The position numbers and the translations under genes are program-made. A stretch of 64,000 nucleotides of DNA from Dreissena polymorpha (Eukaryota > Mollusca > Bivalvia > Myida > Dreissenidae), in NCBI RefSeq assembly GCF_020536995.1, contig NC_068358.1, positions 45,894,585 through 45,958,584 of the forward strand. Direction: 5' to 3'. Below, piece by piece: positions 36,207-50,108 of the stretch (position 1 is its first letter; each line of letters starts with the position of its first letter). The notes beneath the pieces were generated by a model. That model was not told the DNA's origin and made no database searches. It saw nothing but the letters and a program-made list of their open reading frames with translations.

Positions 36207-39200
36207 GTAAGTTCGCCTTCTACTACTAGCTCTTTCTGACCGCTTTCAAAACGCTTCTACGAGTCTTGGCAAGATAACGTTGAACTACTCGCTTTTTTGG
36301 ACCGCGATCAACTACTCGCACTTCATGTCATAATGCTTCTACGATTCCTGTCTAGATTACGTACAAATATGCACTTTATGTCAAAACGCTTCTACGAGTC
36401 TTGGTAATATAACGTTCGACTACTCGCTATTTTGGACCGCGTTTTACTACTCGCACTTCATGTCATAATGCTTCTAAACACTATATAGCAGTTTTCCATG
36501 GAAGGCAAACTTTGTGACTTATATTAAGTATATTCGCATACTATGTATTTATTTTCGTTTTCGTTTTAAGACATATCCTTTGCGAATAAATTACACTGAG
36601 AAAAGGGACATCTCCTTTCAATTTAATTATTTTCCTTAGGAATTAACAAATATGTATATATATATATATACTATAGTTATGTTACTTATCTTTGTAAATA
36701 ATCTAATGGCTGTATTTAGTTGTTTCATTTTGATCTCTTGTATGTGTATAACGCCTGTACCAGTCTTGGCAAGATGACGTTCAACTACTCGCACTTACGT
36801 ACCACGTTATTCTACTCCCACTTCATGTCATAACGCCTCTACGAGTCTTGGCTAGATCACGTTCAACTACTGGCTCTTTCGGACCGCATTCTACTACTCG
36901 CACTTCATGTCATAATGCCTCTACAAGTCTTGCCAATATTACGTTCAACTACTCGCTCTTTCGGAACGTGCTCTACTACTCGCACCTAATTTCATAACGC
37001 TACTACGAGTCTTGCCAATATTACGTTCAACTACTCGCTCTTCCGGATCGTGCTCCCCATATTCGCACGTATTTGTATAACGCCTTAACCAGTCTTTGCA
37101 AGATTACGTTCAACTACTCGCACTTTCGGACCGCGTTGTACTACTCGCACTTCATGTCCAGGCCCGTACGCAGAACGTAAAATCCTGCAGTCTGGTGACT
37201 TTTTTATCTGTATTTAGACGACTGAAGTTATAAAGCATTTTTATATGAAATTTCACTTTCATTGACCATACTCATTGACTGATGGACATGAATATGATAT
37301 AACATACATGAATTCCCGACTACCGTTTTTCAATAACCACCTTTTACGATCAGTCACGGAAATACACTATTTTATACGGTGTAACCCGACAATTGAATGC
37401 GCGCACACACTTTCTTAAAATATGCAACAACAAATTTATAGAATGTAAAATCAACAATAACAGAGGCCCAGCATTGCTCTAAACGTGCTAATAGTGCATT
37501 GTACAACAGACACTGATTAATAAAACTAGGTCTTCTCTAATCTGCATCAATACTAAACAGAAATCAAAATGGTATAACTGGTTATTTTTATTTTGTAAAC
37601 TATTTTTAACAAATAAGTTATCTATTTCTAAACGAATTTCAGAAACATATAACAAATAAGGCTTCATAAAGACCCTATAACCACAAACTGCTGGTCCTAT
37701 GGCCTCAAAGTCCTTAACAAAAAGATGGATTTATTTGCCCATTTTGCTCAAGATCCTTCACAGTTAATGAACATTAAACGTTAAAGTCCACCTGATCATA
37801 TGGATCACACAATTACAGACATTTAGCGAGTAAATGTGAGATATAAAGAAAATATTAATACAAAATGATCGCTACCCACTTGATTGCTGATATGACCGGA
37901 AAGTGAACGCCATTTAAATAGTAAAAATGTAATAAAGGGCTTAAAACGGCGGAAAATACCTGTTTCGGCGTGGACATCGCCGTCTTGATCTTCTCGTGAT
38001 GACCCCCTCTGGATATATATTTTATGTAGAAGCCTTTTCTACACGGATAAATGGGCAAGAGATTCTTGATAAAACCGCGTGCTTTCACTATCTTACCTAG
38101 AAGCCCCTCAGGGAAAGACGCTTGTGCGTATCTTAAATCTGGTGGCGCGTCATAAAAACGATGCATTGATCAACGTGAGACTTTATTAACCCATTTAAAC
38201 CCAGTGGACTCTCCCATCCTTCAAAATTGGATAAATTTATTTCCAAAATTAGGGGTGTCAAGTATATTTATTTCTATATTTAGAATATTTCATAAAGAAA
38301 TTCATTTAAGCAAACAGCGCAGACCCAGATGAGACGCCGAATTATGCGGCGTCTCATCTGGGTCTACGCTGTTTGCAATGTCCTTTTTTCAGGACGCTAG
38401 GCATGAATGGGTTAATGAATGTATTCGAAAATCTTACCAAAATGTTTTTTATTCTACTTAGATAGCCATACAACGAACAATACTAGTTTTTTCCAGAACG
38501 GCTGGAAAGTTGCGGCATTTAAACAACAATTACAAGTAATGAAGGGTACAAAACGGCGAAAATACCTACCTCGGCATGAACGTCGCCATCTTGACTATCA
38601 AGTTATTACCCCCTCTGACAATGTTACAAAATAGTTTTACTTAAGTTGGCTTTACTATGATGTCGTCTGAATAATAACGCGCAATAAATAATAAAATACA
38701 CCATAATCCGCTCTTGAATCCATGCATATTTGTATTTCAGGGGGGACAGGTTTTCATGACCTTATCGCAGTCGGAAAACCATTACATTTAAATAAATTTT
38801 TGAACGTGTTAATAAATAGTGTCTCAAAATAACATTCCTATTTACTATAATTATACATTTGTGTTATGATATTTGCATTTATCAATTAGTATATAAATGT
38901 TTAAATAAAAAACGCCCAAAACGGATTTGAATGATTCTTCCTTACCATTAATCATTGTTTAATACAGGTGCATTGAACCGATGTTATTCAATTTTAGTTG
39001 AATATATAAAGATAACCATTAAATAAACAATAAAGAAGTACCTTTTTTACCTCTAATTCTTTAGAAACCTATTAACATCTAATGCCTATCAAACCAGCGT
39101 ATTTATAAGTTAGTCAACTTAATTTCACAACTAGAAATATCTTAAAATAATAATTTTTGTTAGTTTCATTTATAAGTTTCAATAATTAGCTTGCCAGTTA

Positions 39201-42200
39201 GTACTGTCCGTTTAGACCGGTAAAAGACAACTGTCGAGATTATAGTGAACGTTTCCGTGAAAAGGTCAAATAAAAAAATGGAATCACGAACACGTGATAC
39301 TAAAGTAAGAAAATGGCCGTCTTAATTCTAATTTTAGTACACAAAATTTAGGGTATGAAAAAAAACCTAAGGGTTACATCGCACGAACTCAATTTAAATA
39401 TTCTTTTCGAAGCCATTTCCGACCCTGGTTCACGCTCATTTTTTACCGATTTTCCTAAAACAGCAAACATGTTTTCCTAACATGTACCGGTACACCTAAA
39501 AAGCATGATCAAAATATGACGTTATCAAAACGAAATAATGATATTATTTTTAAAAGTTGCAGATTAAAATTCCACTCGTGCTCTTTTTTTGATTTTACAT
39601 CATAAACACAATAATCAATGTTCTAAATACCTAGTTATTAATGTTCTTGTTCAAATAAATTCTTCATCGCATATCAAGTTTTAAATAGTTTACGGCCGCG
39701 GTGATGCATCGAAAATTGATATCATTGAGAAATATGGACATGTAGTTGTTAACCTGTTATGCACGGCTACGAATTTTGTCAGTAACTATCGATGTATTTA
39801 GCTTCTATGTTAACTGACATTCAAAAAAGCAAACATATTATAAACATGTGCTACCTACAAAACCGATTAATGACAACTTAGAAGAGGTATTATTTTTCTG
39901 TTTCAGTGTTCTTATAATGATCGGCGTCATATTCGGTATCATACTGAGGTAAGCTGTAATTGAATAGTTTAGTTTAAGATCAGCATTCTTATGCAGGGCG
40001 AATACAGCTTGGCTGGCTTTGACTGCTTTAACTGCCTGCAAGTAACGAAATACTAACAATAAGTTTAAAACTTTTGCTTATTTCCCTTATTAGGGTACTA
40101 TCTTAAGTTTCACCTTTGTACCCAACATGGTAAAAGCGGTTTATACCGATAAGTAAATATTGAAGTTTCGTCACGTGGACTACTTTTCACACAGCGGGAT
40201 AGGAAACATTAAGAATAGAGGGGCCTATAAACTGTTAATGCGTGCAGCATTTTGGTAAAGGGCTGTTCTAAATAAGCTAATAAGGACGTGATAATTAGTT
40301 TACTTAAATGCAACCAGGGTACGGAAAATAAACTGAGATACATGGGCATTTTATTGCTAAATTGGTCGTTGTCGGCTATCTTTTTGAAATTAGCTATGTT
40401 TATATTTATGTCAATATGCTGTATAATGGCCTCTAAATATTATCTATAATCTAAACTCCTGCTCAAAAAGTATGTGGATGACGTTTTCTTTTTAATGAGA
40501 ATTGTGTTCCGTATTCCGTAGCGCGTTTAACGACCTCGGATTTTGGGCGGGAATAAAACTCGGGTACAGTCTAAATTGGCATGGTTCTCGTTAGCATATT
40601 TTCCGTACCCGGTGTACATTTAAGTATACTTAAGAGTACCCGGGTTACATTTAAGTAGTAACCGAGTCGTCAATGACCAATCGAGCGGTAATATGACGGT
40701 GATTGAGTCTATTTTTTTTTCAGGTTTACAAACACATCAGACAAGATAACGCTGTATGCGCCACACGAGTTCTTCTTGTATTTACTTCCACCGTAAGTAC
40801 GACTTCGACCATTTAGACGATATTTTCACGCCTGGCCATTTTTTAAGCATGGGAGAATTTTTAACACGACAAAGAGTCGTACTGGCGAGGAAGTAACGTC
40901 GTTGTACGAGTTACGTATTTTGTCCGTAATGCCAAAAGTACGATAGTATCGTGATTACTAAGTTTTCGGACACTTTGAATTTGCGTACATCGCCTGTTTT
41001 TAACCAAAATAACTTATTTTCGGTATCTAAATTTTATAACATGCGGGTTTTCATTCATAATAAATGACTAAATATCGGTCAGTTTGTTTACCGATTCTAT
41101 TTTACCAGAAGGCTGCCCTGTTGCGGCTATCGGATAACGCTTTGATCACGCGTTTTTACAGATAAATGTCATACAACCCAATAGACGAATGCCTTAAAGG
41201 GATCTTTTCACGGTTTGGTAAATTGACAAAATTGAAAAAAGTTGTTTCAGATTCGCAAATTTTCGTTTTAGTTAGCTATTTGTAAGGTAACAGTATTACT
41301 GAACATTTACCATAGTCCAATATAGCCATTATATGTATCTTTTGACGATTTGAAAACCTAAAAATTATAAAGCGTTGCAACGCGAAACGATTGAATAATT
41401 TGGAGAGTTCTGTTGTTGTCGTTTAAATTTACGAAACCACGAAGATTGCTTATATAAGTTATAAAATACTTAAACTGTGTAAACCCGGCGGAATAGCCGT
41501 GAGAGCAAATGAGTTTTTAATTCAGACTAACTCCAGGACTCTGGGGGTCACTGGTTCGAGCCCTGGTACCGGCTACTTTTTTTTCTTTTTTAAATTTTAT
41601 TCTTGATTTTTTTTACTGGAGCTTTTAATATCCAATGTTTACATTTATCAATATAAAGCGTTTAATGACAAACTTCAAAATATGCCAAAATCTGTGAAAA
41701 GGCCACTTTAATGGCCATTACATTTGCGTCATTGGGTAAATAAGTATGTATACCGGTAATAGACGATGGTTTCACCAAACAATTTAAAACGAAACGTATG
41801 TAAAGGTAATTTATACCAAACGGGCTGGTATTTTACAAGCTCGTGCTATTATTCGTTCGTTTGACGCTACAAACATCGAATACCCGTATCCGATTATACA
41901 TGCACTATTTTAGAGTGTCTCTAAATTACCGTACACCTTTTTTGTCTCTAATATTTCCATCTGTGTTTTGAATATTTGTATATCTATTTTTTGAAAACGG
42001 TTCGATATAAAAGTAAATTTTTTTGTATTCATAAAGCGCTAAATACTTTAAATCGCATCGTTTGTAAATATTTTTTGCGAGACGGATAAAATACATAGTT
42101 ATATTATATTTTCTTACAATTTGAACCTTGAGGAAGCTTTACTCTGACACATGTGTTTCGAATGGTTTCCCCTCGGTTAAGACGTTTACACTAGAAGAAC

Positions 42201-43600
42201 TTCACATTAAGTCGCTCAGAATTAAGTATAGACATGACGTATAGACGTATATACATGATATTTTTTCAATCACGCAACATGTAACATTTCAAGGGGTCGT
42301 TGTTCTGGATATATGACGAAGTATGCGCCTATTTACTAGATAAATTGTTAAAACTACAGATTGTAGGCATTTATCGGAGAATTGTTGGTATAAACGTCTT
42401 AAATTAGCGGAAACTAACAAGACACTTTCGAAATGGTGGCGATTCGAGACCTTCGTAAACTACTAGTATATATCAACAGTACCTAAACTATTTTGCACAG
42501 TATACTTTGTTTTCTTTATTAAATTAAGTTTGCGTTTTAAACGTTATGTACCTTTAACCGTGCATGTTGTTGTCGTGCATATGAATACGAAATTTTCCTT
42601 ATACTTTTTGAAGGCCATTAAACTGTAAATATTGTTTGAGAGTGTCTACGCATAGTAAGTTGAAATAAACGGTTATTGAATTTTAATTTTATGAACGTGT
42701 AGTTAGGCATTAATTCATATAAATGGTTATGATTGCGTGGCAGCACCCATGAATATTATTTTGATCGTGTCGTCTTATGTAAACTGAATTTTCCCGATAA
42801 AGCAAGTGAAATTTGGACCATTATGGGCTATGAATGGGTGGTATTTAGTAAATACTGGATTTCACCGGGTGGTATAACGTATATAATAGATGTGATGATC
42901 TTGTTGAACTTATCACGCCACATCCTACAATACACCGGCAATAACAAGAAAATAAAAACCCGTTTAAAAATCAGTTAATCGTCATTCCATATATATCATA
43001 GTAGCAACAATTTATGCACAATATATATCGTAAGGAATGACGTTTTTTTAATTTACATTATTAAAATAATAATGACAACGGATGTATTTTTTTTAGAAAC
43101 GAACTCGTAAATTTGATGAAAAATAATTAAAATGATGATTTAAATTAATGTACAATGTTCATTACAATAATTGCATTTTTGCACCTATGTGTTTCTCCTA
43201 TATGTATTTTTTTTCTTTTGCAGAATTATATTGGAGTCAGCATTTAGTTTGTATGATCGAACGTTTGTCGACAACATTGGTGGCGTCTTGCTGTTTGCCG
43301 TATGGGTAAGTACGTTAATATTAAGGATGATGCTATTGAAATGATGATGATGCTTTTATAAAAGTAAAACAATTGCGCTGATGATGAAGATTTTGTTATT
43401 AATGTGAGGGGTAATAATAATAGAGACAAGAAAAGGGAAAGGGACGAAGAAGATGTTGATGATGATGATATATGATGGATATTCTGATGTTGTTGATGAT
43501 GACGATTAAGAATAAGAAGATAATTCTGCTGCTGATGATGATGAAGATGGTGAAGAAGTTGATGAAGAAAATGATGCTGCTGCTGCTGATGGTGGTGTTT

Positions 43601-43633
<33 letters not shown>

Positions 43634-43656
43634 GTGATGGTGATGATGACGATATA

Positions 43657-43707
<51 letters not shown>

Positions 43708-43716
43708 GTATGGTTG

Positions 43717-43761
<45 letters not shown>

Positions 43762-46700
43762 CTATAAAGACACGTGCACTTTGTCCGTTCATGTGATGCA
43801 TTGGGTCGTATAAATCTTTCTTTTACAATTAATTTAACTGAACCCGTATGATAAGCATAAATAACAAGGCTATTCCTTTTTTCTAGGGGACAATTTTCAA
43901 TTGCTTCCTCATAGGTAAGTGTTGGTCTTCAGACATTAAATTACATTTTATAAATGTAAAAACTATACTTTTCAAAGATGTCGAAAAGGCAGTGATAAAA
44001 TCATGTTATTAAATAAATAATTTAGCTAACTCAAGTAATGTTGAAACATTCAAATGTTGTTTTCTTACAGAGTAGTGCTGTAAATATTTTGGCTTATTGA
44101 CTTGTATTTAGGAAGTAATTTAGGTTTATTTTAAGACATATCGTTGCATTGAATTTTTACATGTTTTTGCGCCATGTGATCTAAAAATACTAGAGTTGTA
44201 GTGATGCTCGATTGTTCATTGTCGGCTCGGGTACTACTTACATATACGCCGGGTACTCATAATTATACTTAAATGTACCCCTGTTGCGGTAAATATACCA
44301 ACACATACCCGGCCATTTAAGACTGTACCCGAGTTGTTTTTTTCCCGTCCAATGTTGGATGTCGTAAAACGCGCCACGGGATACGAAACATAATTCTCTT
44401 TTAACATGACGTGCCTCGATATGCTTTTTTGAGGAGTTTCTATGATATAGAGACCATTTTACAGAAAATTGGCATACATATGAACAAAGTTAATTTGAAA
44501 AAAAAACAAACAACAATCGACAAAGACAAATTTCGCATTGGAATTCCCGGGTAAGTTTAAGTATATTTTCCGTACCCGGGATACATTTAAGTATACTTAG
44601 CAGTACCCGGGGTGCATGTAAGTAGTACCCGAGCCGATAATGACCAATCGCGCCGTAGTGGCAGAGGTTTATTTGCACTTAGGCACACTATGTTTGTGCT
44701 TAAACGGTAAATTTGGTTTGCTATGAACATACTTTATTTGCGATGCAGCTTTATTTTTGTAATGAGGCTGCTCTAACTGTATAATCTTTTGCAATTGAAC
44801 ATATTTTTTTTTGTGTTGCAGTGATAGATTTTTATTTTAAATGAGGCATGTTTTTGGTTAAAGCGGTATACATATTTTTTCATGAGGCAGTTTTTTTTAG
44901 TTATATCAGCAGAATTTGTCTTTGCAATGACGTTAACTATGAAGCCGTAGATTAAGCTAAATAAGGTTTTCATTAGTGCGGTAGTGTGTTTGTTACAATG
45001 TGGCGTTTTATATTTGTGTTATATAGTGATGGAAGATTAATTGCACGGTGGCTTCATATTTTTACGATGTAGCTATAAAACACCAATTATCACGCCGCTT
45101 GATATGTTTTTTGCTTACTTTGTATTTAAGCGTTAAAACTGCCTAACGCTGGTTATTGTTAAACGTATTACTTTCACATCCAAACTGAACGTGCATGCAT
45201 ATATGTTTTCAGATCACTGGTAGAACATTCATGTGTATTAATGTACTGTAGTTATGTGAATATTCAGGTCTGACGCTATGGGGTCTCTTCCTAGTTGGCG
45301 CCATGGAGGATATCAATTTCACGTTCGTTCAGGTTCTCGTGTTCAGCTCTTTGATTGTTGCCGTCGACCCCGTGGCGGTAAGTTGCAGTTCGAAACAGGA
45401 GTGTCAAACAGTGGTATATGATTCGCCATTTATCGTTCAGATACAGTACAATTGATCCTCTCTCATAGCTCTTTTGAGCGTCCTTTATGCAGCTTCAAAT
45501 TAAGATCTGATCGACTTAAATTGTAATTTGTTATGAAAATTATATAGGACTGTTCTAATTTTGTGTTTCTTTTTCGCATTCATATGTGAATGTTGAGATA
45601 CATGCGCCACTGTCTAATACTTCAAACCACTAGACAAACAACCGTTAACAAATGGTTAGGATCGATCTATGTTTTTGTATGCTTATGAAAAGTATTTTCT
45701 GCGTGTATAATTCAGGTGCTCGCAGTATTCCAGGAGGTAGGGGTGAACCACACGCTCTATTTCCTCGTCTTTGGAGAGTCCCTGTTGAACGGTATGTAGA
45801 CAGATGAAACACGATGCGAGACCGGCCGGTATCTCTCCAAACGAACTTAACCCATTATGCCTAGCGTCTAGAAAAAAGGCCTTGTCAAACAGCGTAGACC
45901 CAGTTGGGACGCCGCATGATGCGGCGTTCATCAGGGTCTGAACTGTTTGCTTAAAGGAATTTCTGTAAGAAATTTTCTCAATATAGAAATAAATATACTA
46001 GACATCCCTAATTTTGGAGATAAATTGATCCAATTTAAAAGAATGGGAGAGTCCACTAGGCATAAATGGGTTAAAGTGGAGTAACTTTTCAATAACATTT
46101 TTTGTCTGTGTTGGCCCTAATGTACGAAATCATATTTTATACTTGATGAGATTCCATCAAATGCTGTTAAAGTAAATACATTTATAATTGCCATGCCATT
46201 CCATGTTTCAGACGGTGTGACGGTCGTGATGTATAACGTGATGCAGGTCTTTAACGGGTTCGAAACTATCACGGTTGGTCAGGTGAGTAAGAAATCTCCG
46301 TTCAGAGTTGTCAGTCATTACTGTTGCAGTGGGTTCACGGACGGAACATGTATACAACATTCTGAAGCAAATGTAGAACAATTATGAAGACTACTTATAC
46401 ATAATTTTGAAATTTCATTATCGGGAAATTGATTTTACATAAAAGATATTGTCAATGTACATATAAGAAGGTGTAATCAGTTGGCCATTCATGTAAGCAA
46501 TATGTCAACAATATCAAATTGTTTGTATGGTCTGTTCCGTTTTGAATGTATAATCACGTGACTAATGAAACTTAATTCGTGAATATTAATTACTCTTTTC
46601 AGTGTTTTATGGGCGTGGCCAAGTTCTGCATCGTCTGTACGGTGGCCACATGTATCGGTCTCGTCTGCGGACTGATTGGTTCTTTCTTAACAAAGTTCAC

Positions 46701-48470
46701 TAGATCCGTCAAAGGTAAGATTATTTCAAGCGATAATTGCTGACCTTTTTGTCGCAGAAGTTATTCCGGAAGATATCTACTGACATTGATTCTAAAGTTG
46801 TATTGGTTTACACAGCAATTCAATCATGAAACGTTATATAGTTGCTGCATGGTCAATACATATATATTTTTCTTGTTTAATATCGCGCTCCGTAAGCCAT
46901 ACTATAGTTCACGAAAATTCTTGTAGACTTGAATGGATTTAATAAGTCCAGTTTATTGTCAGAAAATCTGTTTATTGTATTGTAAGAGAATCATATTAGT
47001 CTGAGAATCTGACGTTCAAACTTTTCAAAATGTCATCCTTTTGGTTACATGCGCACTCAGCAAATTGGTATATTTTAATGGCATATCTGATTAGTATAAG
47101 TGTAAACACGTAATAGCTATCGCAAACGCGCGTAATAGCTATCGCGTGCGCACGTTATAGCTATCGCGTGCGTCATACATGTAGCTATCGCGTGCGCATG
47201 TCATAGTTGTCGCGTACCTACTTCACTCATCGCGTGACCAAGTTAAAGCTATAACGTGCGCAAAAAGTAGAGATCACTGAATAAAATAATTCCGACGTTT
47301 CTTTGCCAGTTGATTTACTATTGGAGCCGCGTTCTGAGAAAATTGGGCACAATGCATGTGCGTAAAGTGTTGTCCCAGATAAGCCTGTGAAGTCCGCACA
47401 GGCTAATCAGGGACGACACTTTACGCTTTTATTACATTTTTCGTTTAAATGAAGTCCCTTCTTTGCAAAAATCAAATTTTGGCGGAAAGTGTCGTCCCTG
47501 ATTAGCCTGTGCGGACTGCACAGGCTAATCTGGGACGACACTTTACGCACATGCATTATGCCCAGTTTTCACAGAACGCGACTCATTTGATTTTCTGTTT
47601 TTTTCAGTTGTTGAACCCATGATAGTGTTCGGGTTTGCTTACGTGTCGTACCTGCTTTCCGAAATGTTCCAATTTTCCGGAATCATCAGGTAATCACATG
47701 TACTGTTTAAATATTATTGCTACTATGAATGAATGTGTCATAACATGCTATAATTTGACATGTCTTCTGAAATAATCATTTAAGTATTATATTTTATAAG
47801 GCAAAACATGTTCAGACATTCAGAGACGAATTCGTGATAAAGATTTGGATTTGTTTTTTCGCGAAAGAACCCTTCGGGCGTTGTCGTCTGGTTCTTACAA
47901 TGTACTGAAAGCGCCATACTATTTGAAGCGGTTACTTCCCTTCCCTTACTGTAATATCTTTGTATTTGTCGTTTCCTATACGTTAACCTATTTATGCCTA
48001 GCGTCTTGAAAAAAGGCATTGGCAAAACGTAGACCCAGATGAGACGCCGCAGGGTCTGCTCTATTTGCTTAAAGGGATTTCTGTAAGAAATATTCTAAAT
48101 ATAGAAATAAATAATCTAGACATCCATAAATTTGGAAAACAATTGATCCAATTTTGAAGGATGGGAGAGTCCACTAGGCATACATGGGTTAACACTAACT
48201 ATAGTTTGATATGATTTCAGTATTATTGTGGCCGGTGTAGTCTTAGTACACTATTCTTTCCACAACGTGACCAAGAAGTCCAAAAAGGCGATCCAATTCA
48301 TCTCGAAAGTGATGGCGTAAGTTTGCTTCGCATTTCGATCCCACAGGAATTGGGCGCGTGGTCAAGTCACATTAACACTATCAATATGTCATAAAACAAC
48401 TTTTTTTCATAAATAAATCAAAAAAAATCAGATATAATATATAATATAAAATAATAAAAAATCAGATATA

Positions 48471-48552
<82 letters not shown>

Positions 48553-49365
48553 CAGATTTTTTTATGAAAAAAGTTGTTTTATGACATATTGATAGTGTTA
48601 AAGTGACTTGGCCCCGCGCCCAATACCTGTGTTCGATCCATGTACTATCGAAGCATACTTCTCAGTTTAAAATCTTCTTAAAAATGATTACGTTTATAAA
48701 AACAATTATGCTTTTTCGCGCATTAAAATTTTCATTTATCAGAGTCCGTGTAGCCAATTTTAACACAAAATAACTTTTCCGCTCAGGTAATTATTTCAGT
48801 TTTTCCTATGTTTATATGTATGTCTTAAGAAAAATCTAAACTGTCGCTACTTTTTTAATGAATGACTTATCAACCGTCTATCATATTTTGCAGGAATCTT
48901 TGCGAGATCATTATCTTCATGTTTATCGGTTTGGTTACCGTGGATCAAGACCACGACTGGCAAACAGGGTTCATTCTATGGGCCACATTTTTGTGTGTCG
49001 TGTATAGATTCGTAGGTGAGTGGATATGCTCTGGTCCTTTATTATTTTCATCTTCATCTTTGAATTAAATTATGCAAATTTCGATGATAATTTGTCAAAC
49101 ATAAAAATGCAATACATAATTATTTATTTATTTTTAGTAACCTACGTCTTGTCCCTTCTCGTCAATCGTTATGCAACTACTCGGGTCCGGAAAATTAGTT
49201 ACATGGAAATGTTTATGATAGTATGTATAAGTATTAATACTACAGTGAGTACAACTTCTTCTTTTACTTCTTCTTCTTCCTTTTCTTCTTCTCCTTCTCC
49301 TTCTTCTTCTTCTTCTTCTTAATCTTCTTCTTCTTCTTCTTCTTCTTCTTCTTCTTCTTCTTCTT

Positions 49366-49445
<80 letters not shown>

Positions 49446-50028
49446 GATACTTCTACTCAGCTTCTATTAATATTTTACTTTTACTATTACTTCTAAAAAT
49501 TATAATATCAGAACTGGTATACTTAAATTTAAAGTTTGAATCCGCACATGCAAACACAAACTAATGCGAATACATGCTCCTCCATCTGCACTCCATTTTT
49601 TCATGTTTTTAGAGCTACGGCGGACTGCGTGGGGGCATAGCCTTTTCCCTAGCCGCTTCAATCAGTGAGACTGCGATTCCAGCGAAAAAATTGTTCGTTA
49701 CAGCTACGTTGTTCGTGATTTTCTTCACCGTGTTCGTTCAGGTCAGCAGACTTTTCAGTATTATCATAGTTATCATACGTGTCTTAATTTGGTCCTGCTT
49801 TGCCACCTTTCTTCGTCCAAAGGTTCAGCATCCTCATCTTCTTCCACTCCTTCGCTTCATTATACGCACCATTTTCATCCTCCTCCGCCTCATCATCATG
49901 ATCAGCCGAAACAGCGTCGTCATAATTTGCATGATCGGCATCGTCATAATTGTAATAATTTTAATAATAAGAATTATGATGATTGTAATAATAATAATAA
50001 TTATTATTATTATAATAAAAATGACAAC

Positions 50029-50108
<80 letters not shown>

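Noticed and set aside
37855-38166. Minus-strand frame of 103 codons
   Set aside because: It runs through a dispersed repeat also present at 38,497; no homology or splice logic supports a gene.
41497-41575. tRNA gene
   Set aside because: Arms are imperfect and the module sits in a repeated element with diverged copies; treated as SINE-derived.
43244-43801. Long minus-strand frame rich in His, Ile and Ser
   Set aside because: It is a translation of the GAT triplet repeat; the end overlaps NHE exon 4 on the other strand.
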